From positions 40,114-104,113 of the forward strand of contig JEMY01000033.1 of the NCBI GenBank assembly GCA_000585075.1: DNA of 64,000 nucleotides, in the 5' to 3' direction. The notes beneath the pieces were generated by a model. That model saw only the letters and a list, made by a program, of their open reading frames with translations. It did no database searches and was not told the origin of the DNA. The DNA comes from Candidatus Accumulibacter regalis (GTDB lineage Bacteria > Pseudomonadota > Gammaproteobacteria > Burkholderiales > Rhodocyclaceae). A program made the position numbers and the translations under genes. Below are positions 8,297 through 15,370 of this stretch, in pieces. Position 1 is the stretch's first letter; every line of letters starts with the position of its first letter.

Positions 8297-11200
8297 TCAA
8301 TTCCGCTCGTGGTCGCGGCGATAGCGCTCGAAGGCGCCGCGCACGGTTTCACGCAGTTCGGCGTCGTCCCAGGGCTTGGTCATGAAACGGTAGATCTCGC
8401 CGTGATTCACGGCGTCGGTGACCGACTGCAGATCGGTATATCCGGAGAGGATCATGCGCACCGTATCCGGAAACAGCGCCCTGGCACGGGCGATGAACTC
8501 GCTGCCCGACATCGCCGGCATGCGCTGGTCGGTGATGATCACGCCGACGCGGTGGCGGGCGAGGATCTCCAGCCCCTCGATGCCACTGCTCGCCGTGAAG
8601 ATGCGGTAGCGGTCGGCGCGCAACAGCCGGCGCAGCGCGTTGGTGATGTTCGCCTCGTCATCGACCAGCAGCAGCGTCCGCGACGCCTCATCCTCCTCAT
8701 CCGCGGCGCCGGCCGCGGCAAAGCTCAGGCAGCGCGCCTCGCGCAGGAGGACCTCGAAATCGTGGCCCGGCAGGGGCTGGCTGAAGTAGAAACCCTGCAT
8801 CTCGTCGCAGCCCCGTTCGCGCAGGAACTTCAGCTGCGCCTCGCTCTCGACGCCCTCGGCGATGACCTTCACTCCCAGGCTCTTGGCCATGGCGATGACG
8901 GCCAGCGCGACGGCCGCAGCGGTCCGGTCGCCGAGAATGTCACGCACGAAGCAGCGGTCGATCTTGATGCGGTCGACGGTGATGCGCAACAGATGGGCGA
9001 GCGACGAAAAGCCGGTACCGAAGTCGTCCATCGCCGTCGTCACGCCGGCGGCACGAATCTTTTTCAGGATCGCCGTCACCCGTCCGATGTCCTGCAAGGC
9101 GAGGCTTTCGGTCAGTTCGACTTCCAGGGCACCGCTGCCCAGCCCGGCGCGATCGATTGCCGCAGCCAGCTGTTCGGCCAGGTCGTCACTCTCGAACTGT
9201 CGCGCCGACAGGTTGACCGCCAGCCGCGGTGGCGTCAGGCCGGCGTCCCGCCAGGCACGCGACTGCTGGCAGGCGGTTTCGATCACCCACTGGCCGATCG
9301 GCACGATCAGGCCGCTGTCCTCGGCAAGGGTAATCAAGTCCTTGGGCGGAATCATCCCGCGCAGCGGATGCCGCCAGCGCAGCAGGGCTTCCGCGCCAAC
9401 GATTTCGCCGCTGATCAGATCGACCTGCGGCTGGTAGTGGAGCTCGAACTCGCCACGCTCGAGCGCACGCCCGAGGTCGGCTTCGATGGCCAACTGCCCG
9501 GCAACACGCTCGTTCATCTCGGCCTGGTAGAAGTGGAACGAGCCGCGACCCCTGGCCTTGGCGCGATGCATCGCCGCGTCGGCGTTCTTGAGCAGCGTCT
9601 CCGCATCGCGACCGTCACGCGGGAAGAGACTGGCGCCGATGCTGCAGGTGATCGCCAGTTCGTGGCCGTCGATTTCCACAGGCCGGGCAACGCTCTCCAG
9701 GATGCGCGCGATGACCCGCGCCACTTCACCGTCGCCGAGCGGATCGGCAAGGATCATCACGAACTCGTCGCCGCCAAGGCGGGCGACGGTATCCCCTTCG
9801 CGCACGCTGTCGGCGAGCCGCCCGGCGACGATACGCAGCAACTCGTCGCCATGGCCGTGCCCGAGGCTGTTGTTGACCCGCTTGAACTGGTCGATATCGA
9901 CCGCCAGCAGGGCCAGCTTGGCATCGTGGCGTTCGGCGTAGGCGATCGCCTGCTGCCCGCGGTCGCGCAGCAGGTTGCGGTTGGCCAGGCCGGTCAGCGA
10001 ATCGTGGTTGGTCTGGTGTTCGAGTTCCTCTTCGTAACGGCGGCGCTCACTGATATCGTGGAAGACGCTGACGAAGTGTCCGAGCGTACCGTCCGGCGAA
10101 CAGACCGGCGCCACGTTCAGTTCGGCCCACAGCGGCGAACCGTCCTTGCGACGACAGCGCAGCGTCACCTGCGTGCCGCGCCGCTCGCGCAGCGCCTGAC
10201 GCAACTCGTTGAGCTCCAGCTGATCGAGTTCGCCGGCGAGCAGAAAACGGCCACTGCTGCCGAGCACTTCGTCGGCGCCATAGCCGGTGATCGCTTCGAA
10301 ACCGGGATTGACGTAGGTGATCGGGTGAGCGGGGTCGAGGGCATCGGTGATCATGACGCCGTTGGCCGACGCTTCGACGGCACGCTTGAGCAACAGCATG
10401 CCGGCTTCGGCGCGCTGCGCGAAAATCCCGTAGGCGAGGTCGTCGGCGAGCTCTTCGAGCACGTCGCAGGCGTCGTCGTCGAAGCCCTGTGGATCGGGCG
10501 TCAGCAGGTTGAGCGCACCGATCGACACACCGCGTCCGACCAGCGGCAGAGCGATTGCGGCGCACTGGCCGCGGTCGGCGAGGTCGCTGCTCCAGTGCTC
10601 GGGGCCATTAGCCAAAACGAACAGGCAGGTCAGCGCCTGCCCCTGCTCCAGGGCAGGCAGCGTCAGCTGCTGGCGAAAGCCGCTGCGCCAGAGATCGCCA
10701 TCCAGTGACGCCAGGGAAGAGGCGGCGACCAGCGCGGCCGGTTCCGCCGCCAGTCGAGCCTCGCCGCTACTGCGATCCACCAGGTCGACCCACACCGCGG
10801 AATAGCCGCCCTGGCGGTGCAGGCGATCAACGATGCCACCGATCATCTCGCTCTCGCTACCGGCGCGCACCAGCGCCGCGTTGCAATCGTGGATCAGACG
10901 CAGCGTGGCGTTCAGCCGACGCAGCGCCAGCGACTGGCGGTCGCGCTCGCTGACGTCGCGGACGGCGCAGGTGATAATCCTTCCCGACGCCTCGTCGATG
11001 TGGCTCAGGCTGATCTCGACGGGGAACAGGCTGCCATCGCAGCGCTGGCCCTGGAGATGCGCAACGCGCATGCTGCCCGGTCGCGGCTGCGCGTCGAAGC
11101 GGGCGCGGTGACCACGGTGCGCCGCGCGCTTGGCTTCGGGAACCAGCAGGTCGATGCAAAGTCCGTTCAGGGCGCCGGGACGATAGCCGAACATCCGCTC

Positions 11201-11389
11201 GGCGCTGGTATTGGCGAGCAGGATGCTGCCGGCCGAATCGACCAGAAACAGAGCGTCAGCGGCGGTTTCGAGTACGCCACGGTAACGCGCCTCGGCGGCC
11301 GCCAGGGCAGCCAGAGTGCGCGGTTCCTGGCCGGCGTCCGGCGGCCTGTCGAGATCTTCGGGTGAGACCGGAAGGACGTCGGCCTTCAT
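8297..11389 (-). CDS. PAS-GAF-PAS-GGDEF-EAL-receiver c-di-GMP signalling protein
   Basis: A soluble protein of 1030 residues. Rough order: PAS (35-150), GAF (165-325), PAS (335-450), GGDEF (460-620), EAL (630-885) and a C-terminal receiver (905-1025). The cyclase active site RLGGDEF (539-543) is intact, with an RxxD inhibitory site (REGD, 530-533) five residues before it. The phosphodiesterase motifs EALLRW, DDFGTG and VIAEGVE are intact too, so both synthesis and breakdown of cyclic di-GMP look possible. The receiver has its acidic pair (910-911), phospho-Asp D954 (IITDQRMP) and KPW lysine, and resembles RpfG-type receivers. The start overlaps the stop of the upstream receiver gene (ATGA), arguing for coupling and for phosphorelay input. 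Confidence 0.93.
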   Translation of the reverse strand: MKADVLPVSPEDLDRPPDAGQEPRTLAALAAAEARYRGVLETAADALFLVDSAGSILLANTSAERMFGYRPGALNGLCIDLLVPEAKRAAHRGHRARFDAQPRPGSMRVAHLQGQRCDGSLFPVEISLSHIDEASGRIITCAVRDVSERDRQSLALRRLNATLRLIHDCNAALVRAGSESEMIGGIVDRLHRQGGYSAVWVDLVDRSSGEARLAAEPAALVAASSLASLDGDLWRSGFRQQLTLPALEQGQALTCLFVLANGPEHWSSDLADRGQCAAIALPLVGRGVSIGALNLLTPDPQGFDDDACDVLEELADDLAYGIFAQRAEAGMLLLKRAVEASANGVMITDALDPAHPITYVNPGFEAITGYGADEVLGSSGRFLLAGELDQLELNELRQALRERRGTQVTLRCRRKDGSPLWAELNVAPVCSPDGTLGHFVSVFHDISERRRYEEELEHQTNHDSLTGLANRNLLRDRGQQAIAYAERHDAKLALLAVDIDQFKRVNNSLGHGHGDELLRIVAGRLADSVREGDTVARLGGDEFVMILADPLGDGEVARVIARILESVARPVEIDGHELAITCSIGASLFPRDGRDAETLLKNADAAMHRAKARGRGSFHFYQAEMNERVAGQLAIEADLGRALERGEFELHYQPQVDLISGEIVGAEALLRWRHPLRGMIPPKDLITLAEDSGLIVPIGQWVIETACQQSRAWRDAGLTPPRLAVNLSARQFESDDLAEQLAAAIDRAGLGSGALEVELTESLALQDIGRVTAILKKIRAAGVTTAMDDFGTGFSSLAHLLRITVDRIKIDRCFVRDILGDRTAAAVALAVIAMAKSLGVKVIAEGVESEAQLKFLRERGCDEMQGFYFSQPLPGHDFEVLLREARCLSFAAAGAADEEDEASRTLLLVDDEANITNALRRLLRADRYRIFTASSGIEGLEILARHRVGVIITDQRMPAMSGSEFIARARALFPDTVRMILSGYTDLQSVTDAVNHGEIYRFMTKPWDDAELRETVRGAFERYRRDHERN

Positions 11390-11751
11390 GCGCAAAGCTC
11401 CGCCAGCACGCGCGGCAATTCAGGAACCAGATTGGCCTTGCAGACGTAGGCGTCGACGCCGATCGCTGCGGCCGCCGCCCGATACTCCGGCGTCGAGTGC
11501 AGGGAAACGACCAGCAACTTGACGTCCGCGTCCACCTCGCGGATGCGCTTTGCCGTCTCGAGACCGTTCAGGCCGGGCATCGCGATATCGAGAATGACGA
11601 CATCCGGGCGCTCGCTGCCCAGGACCTGCAGCGCTTCCTCGCCGGAGCCGACGCTGGCGGCTATTTCGAAACCCAGCCCGCGCAGCATGCGCGCCAGCAA
11701 CTTGCGGAACTCGGGACAATCATCGACCAACAGCACCCGGACCACCCTCAT
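11386..11751 (-). CDS. Stand-alone response-regulator receiver protein
   Basis: About 121 residues consisting only of a receiver domain: acidic pair LVDDC, phospho-Asp in VVILDIAMPG (D55), switch Ser in LVVSLH and conserved Lys in YVCKANL. There is no DNA-binding tail, although the core resembles NarL-type receivers. The stop overlaps the start of the GGDEF-EAL gene, so it probably acts in the same relay as a shuttle or phosphate sink. ATG at 11751 has AGGGG about 8 bases upstream; ATG 11757 and GTG 11760 are alternatives. Confidence 0.88.
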   Translation of the reverse strand: MRVVRVLLVDDCPEFRKLLARMLRGLGFEIAASVGSGEEALQVLGSERPDVVILDIAMPGLNGLETAKRIREVDADVKLLVVSLHSTPEYRAAAAAIGVDAYVCKANLVPELPRVLAELCA

Positions 11752-11879
11752 GACCATCACCCCTTCGTCTGAACATGGGCTGAGTCTGGTGGAAGCGGCG
11801 GCCTGGCGCCATCGGGGGATCCCCTAGGGGCGACCGGAAAAATCCCGCCCGGCGCCGGGGCGCTCAGCGTCCGGCACGT

Positions 11880-12536
11880 CTATTCGGCGGCGGAAACAAG
11901 TCCGTTGCGGATCGCATAGCGGGTCAGCCCCGCCACATCGTGAATGCCCAGCCGCTCCATGATCTGGGCACGGTGCGACTCGACGGTCTTGGCGCTGATG
12001 CCGAGGTCGAAAGCGATTTCCTTGGCCCCGCGACCGGCGGCGATACGGCACAGGATCTCGCTTTGACGCGGCGTCAGGGCGTCGGCGGCGGGTGGTCCGC
12101 CTTTGCCGCGGGAAAGGTAGCCGTCGACGACCTGTCGCGAGACGCTCGGCGACAGCCAGGTTTCACCGCGCATCACCGCGCGCAGCGCGAGTTCGAGCTC
12201 GACCGGCGCGGCGTCCTTGATCAGGTAGCCGACAGCGCCGACCTGCAGCGCCTCCCTGACGTACTCGGCGTCGGCGTGCATCGACAGCACGATCACCCGC
12301 ACGGCCGGATAGAGGCGATGGATCTCGGCGCTCGCCACCAGTCCGCTCATGCCCTTCATGGCGATGTCGATGAGCAACAAATCGGGCAGGCACTCGCCGA
12401 CGCGAGCGATGGCCGTAGCGCCATCGTCGGCTTCACCGACCACTTCGACGCCGCTGAAGGCGCCGAGGAGCGAACGGATGCCGGCACGCACCAGCTGGTG
12501 ATCGTCGGCGAGAACGACGCGTATACGGTCGTTCAT
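11880..12536 (-). CDS. NarL/FixJ-family response regulator (receiver + LuxR-type HTH)
   Basis: A 218-residue transcription factor. The receiver at 1-125 has LADDH, phospho-Asp D57 in LLIDIAMKG, VLSMH and LIKDA. The LuxR/GerE helix-turn-helix at about 150-215 reads LTPRQSEILCRIAAGRGAKE with the recognition segment ISAKTVESHRAQIMERL. Its start shares a base with the stop of the NarX-like kinase (TGATG), so kinase and regulator are a cognate pair made from one message. Targets are unknown. A 128-base gap separates it from the next genes. Confidence 0.93.
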   Translation of the reverse strand: MNDRIRVVLADDHQLVRAGIRSLLGAFSGVEVVGEADDGATAIARVGECLPDLLLIDIAMKGMSGLVASAEIHRLYPAVRVIVLSMHADAEYVREALQVGAVGYLIKDAAPVELELALRAVMRGETWLSPSVSRQVVDGYLSRGKGGPPAADALTPRQSEILCRIAAGRGAKEIAFDLGISAKTVESHRAQIMERLGIHDVAGLTRYAIRNGLVSAAE

Positions 12537-14566
12537 CAGGTCGCTCCGGGCAGTGGCAGCGTCACACGCACCTCGCTGCCGGCGCGCTGCGCGGGCTGCG
12601 AGCGCACCTCGAGCCGGCCGCCGGCAAGAGTGGCGCGCTCCTGCATCGAGAGCAGGCCGAGGCTCGTGCCACGCGCCGCGCCGGCAAATGCCGCCGCGGC
12701 GTCAAAGCCACGGCCATCGTCACGCAGGGAGAGGATCAGCGCGCCTTGCGCATAGCGCAACTCGAGCACCACCGCAGTCGCGCCGGCATGACGGATGACG
12801 TTGTTCAGCGCCTCCTGGGCAATGCGGAAGCAGGTGATGGCAATATCCTCCGGCGGCGACGGCAGGCCGTCGTCGGCGATGAAGCTGGCCCGGATTCCGG
12901 CATGGCGGCAGGTATTGCCGAGGTGTGCGCGCAGCGCCGGCACCAGGCCGAGGTCGTCGAGCTGCGGCGGGCGCAGCTCGACCGACAGGGCGCGTACGCG
13001 CTGCAGGGTCCGGTCGGCAATATCGGCAGCCTCGTGGATTTCGTCCTGCTCGCCGCCGGCAGACCAGCGGCGCATGCCCAGGAGCACGATCTTGATCATC
13101 GTCAGGTTCTGCCCGATATCGTCGTGCAGGTCGCGGGCCAGACGCCGCCGCTCGTCTTCCTGCACGCCGATGAGCCGAGCCGAGACCTCGTGCAGACGCG
13201 CGAGAGCGCTGCGCAAGTCGGCCTCGGCGCGCCGCCGGTGCTCGTCGGCGCTGAATTTTTCGAGGGCGAACGATATGTCGCTGGCCAACTCGGCGAGCAG
13301 CTCGATCAACTCCTCGTCAAAGTAACCGACTTCGCCGGCGTAGAGGCTGAAGACGCCGACCACGGCGCCAGCGCGCCGGAGCGGAAACGCCGCCGAGGCG
13401 GCGATTCCCGCCGCCCGCGCGCGTTCCTGCCAGGGGCCGGTGCGCGGGTCGCTGACGAAGTCATTGCAGATCGCCGGCCGACCAGCGCGCATGGCGGCAC
13501 CGTCCGGGCCATGCCCCTGCTCATGCTGGGCGTCGATCGAAATGCGCAGGCCGCGCAGGTATTCGCCGGCGATGCCCGAATCGGCGACGACGCCGATCCA
13601 GCCATCGGCGTCGAGCAGGCCGATCCAGGCACCGTCGACGTCGCCGTGGCGAACGACGATCCGGCAGGCGTCGACGAGCAGCGTCCCGGCAGACTCGGCG
13701 TGCATGATCGCCTGATTGGTCTGCGCCACGGCGTTGAAGAAACCGCTCAGCCGCCGCAAGCGCCGTTCCGCCTCCTTGCGTTCGCTGATGTCGCGGGCGA
13801 TGGCAAAGACGCCAACCGTCTCGTCGGCGAGCTGCAGACAGCCCTTGGTCGTCAGATAGGTGCGCTCGCCGCCGTCGGCAGCGCGGAGGATTTCCTCGCA
13901 GGTCTCGGTCACCGCCGCCGACATCAGACGCTGGTCGTCGGCGCGCCGGCGCGCCGCCGTCTCGGCGGGAAAGAGATCCGCGTCGCCGTGGCCGAGAATG
14001 TCCTTGCGCGGTCGCCCGAGCAAGCGCTCGAACGCGCGGTTGCAGAGGAGGTAGCGACCATCGGCAGCCTTGGCGAAGATGCAGTCGGTCGAACCCTCGA
14101 CCAGCGCCGAGAGCGTCGCCGCCAGCTCGTCGATGCGCCGCTCCCGGCGCTCGGCTTCGACACGCAGCAAGGCCTCGTGCTGGTGCCGCTGCAGCGCCAG
14201 CTCGATCGCCAATTGCAGCTCGCGATCGTTACAGGGTTTGATCAGGTAGGCATGCGGCGCAGTGATGCGCGCGCGCGCGAAGCGCTCCTCGTCCGCATAG
14301 GCGGTCAGATAGAGCAGCGGCACCCGCTGCTCGTCGAGGATCACCCGCGCCGCATCGATGCCATCGACGCCGCCGGGCAGGACAATGTCCATCAATACCA
14401 GGTCAGGCCGTTCACGCGCCGCCACGGCCACCGCCTCTTCGCCGGAGGCCACCGGCCCGGCAATCACGTAACCCAGCGCGGCGAGTCGCAGCGCCAGCGC
14501 CCGGGCAACGAGGGGGTCGTCCTCGACGACCAGGATGCGTTTGCCCGCCGGCATGCTGGTGTTCAT
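12536..14566 (-). CDS. Receiver-PAS-GAF-HisKA_3 sensor kinase (NarX/DegS type)
   Basis: 676 residues with no membrane segment. Order: receiver (10-125, phospho-Asp D60 in VLMDIVLPGG), PAS (150-265), GAF (285-440), HisKA_3 dimerisation helices with phospho-His H481 in DERRRLARDLHDDIGQ, and an HATPase domain with CFRIAQEALNNVIRHAGA and DDGRGFD. The ATP-binding end LGLLSMQERA is typical of NarX/UhpB-like kinases, which partner NarL-type regulators such as the one encoded next. The N-terminal receiver lets another kinase set its state, fitting the upstream Hpt and CHASE kinase. It overlaps the Hpt gene by 4 bases (ATGA). Confidence 0.93.
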   Translation of the reverse strand: MNTSMPAGKRILVVEDDPLVARALALRLAALGYVIAGPVASGEEAVAVAARERPDLVLMDIVLPGGVDGIDAARVILDEQRVPLLYLTAYADEERFARARITAPHAYLIKPCNDRELQLAIELALQRHQHEALLRVEAERRERRIDELAATLSALVEGSTDCIFAKAADGRYLLCNRAFERLLGRPRKDILGHGDADLFPAETAARRRADDQRLMSAAVTETCEEILRAADGGERTYLTTKGCLQLADETVGVFAIARDISERKEAERRLRRLSGFFNAVAQTNQAIMHAESAGTLLVDACRIVVRHGDVDGAWIGLLDADGWIGVVADSGIAGEYLRGLRISIDAQHEQGHGPDGAAMRAGRPAICNDFVSDPRTGPWQERARAAGIAASAAFPLRRAGAVVGVFSLYAGEVGYFDEELIELLAELASDISFALEKFSADEHRRRAEADLRSALARLHEVSARLIGVQEDERRRLARDLHDDIGQNLTMIKIVLLGMRRWSAGGEQDEIHEAADIADRTLQRVRALSVELRPPQLDDLGLVPALRAHLGNTCRHAGIRASFIADDGLPSPPEDIAITCFRIAQEALNNVIRHAGATAVVLELRYAQGALILSLRDDGRGFDAAAAFAGAARGTSLGLLSMQERATLAGGRLEVRSQPAQRAGSEVRVTLPLPGAT

Positions 14567-14985
14567 TTCCTGGATCCAGAGAGTGCGGCGGCCGGCGCCG
14601 CAAGGGCAGGCGGCGAGCTTTCGCTCGCCGCCTTCAGGGTGCTCAGAAGGCGATCGAACTGCAGCCTGGCGCTGTCCACGCGCGCTGCCGGATCGGCGTC
14701 CAGCTGCCGCGCCAGTTCCTCGATCGCGAGCGCCGTGGCGCCAAGGTCGGGGTGACCGAAGGTTCCCGCCGCCCCGGCGAGGCTATGCGCGGCGGCGCAC
14801 AGCTTGCGCAGCGCCGCCTCGTCGCTCTCGTCCCAGACCTCCCGGCCCTCCCAGTCCTTCCCGAGCGCCGTCAACGCAGCCTCGACCTGGCGCAGTCGCG
14901 CCGGCAGCGAGCGCTGGAACTCCTCGCCAAGCTCGGCCAGTTGCGCCGCCAGCTGGGCGGCGGCAGCGGCGGGCAGTTCAGCCAT
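14563..14985 (-). CDS. Histidine phosphotransfer (Hpt) domain protein
   Basis: 140 residues, mostly helical. The Hpt signature is KLCAAAHSLAGAAGTFG, with the phospho-His at H67, and the N-terminal amphipathic helix is typical. An Ala/Pro/Ser tail ends the protein. It should carry phosphate between receivers, most simply from the hybrid kinase encoded two genes upstream to the receiver-led kinase downstream. It overlaps the preceding receiver gene by 8 bases and the following kinase by 4. Identification rests on the short motif and the genetic context. Confidence 0.88.
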   Translation of the reverse strand: MAELPAAAAAQLAAQLAELGEEFQRSLPARLRQVEAALTALGKDWEGREVWDESDEAALRKLCAAAHSLAGAAGTFGHPDLGATALAIEELARQLDADPAARVDSARLQFDRLLSTLKAASESSPPALAAPAAALSGSRK

Positions 14986-15370
14986 CGCGAGCCTCCCAGA
15001 GCGCGCGCACCTGACCGGCCAGGGCCATCGGATCGAAGGGCTTGGTGATCACGCCCAGGGCACCCTCGGCCTGGAGCGCGGCGACCTCGCCGGGCAGCGC
15101 TCGCGCGGTCATGAAGATCGCCGGCACGGCCTCGGTTTCGGACAGCGCGCGCAAGGCGCGCAAGGTCGCCGGCCCGTCCATGCCCGGCATCATGACGTCG
15201 AGCAACAGCAGATCAGGGACGAATTCTCGCACGCGCAGCAGCGCCTCGTCGCCGGAGGAAGCGACCTCGACCGCAAAGCCGCCAACCGCTTCGAGCGCCA
15301 GCTTGGCGACCGTGCGAATGTCGACCTCGTCCTCGACGTAAAGAATCCGTTGCAGGCTAGCACTCATCAT
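14978..15370 (-). CDS. CheY-like response-regulator receiver protein
   Basis: 130 residues, a single receiver domain: YVEDEVD, phospho-Asp D58 in LLLLDVMMPGMDG, switch Thr in IFMTAR and the conserved Lys in VITKPFD. It has no output domain. It overlaps the end of the CHASE hybrid kinase (14 bases) and the start of the Hpt gene (8 bases). The ATG at 15370 is followed by another at 15367; GGAGAACG lies just upstream. It probably receives phosphate from the kinase and passes it to or from Hpt. Confidence 0.92.
   Translation of the reverse strand: MMSASLQRILYVEDEVDIRTVAKLALEAVGGFAVEVASSGDEALLRVREFVPDLLLLDVMMPGMDGPATLRALRALSETEAVPAIFMTARALPGEVAALQAEGALGVITKPFDPMALAGQVRALWEARDG

Noticed and set aside
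8309..10708. 799-codon + strand frame
   Set aside because: Antisense to the GGDEF-EAL gene, with no domain features.
11810..11840. Palindrome ggggatcccc after the receiver gene
   Set aside because: A short 10-base palindrome with no loop or T-run; probably chance in GC-rich DNA.
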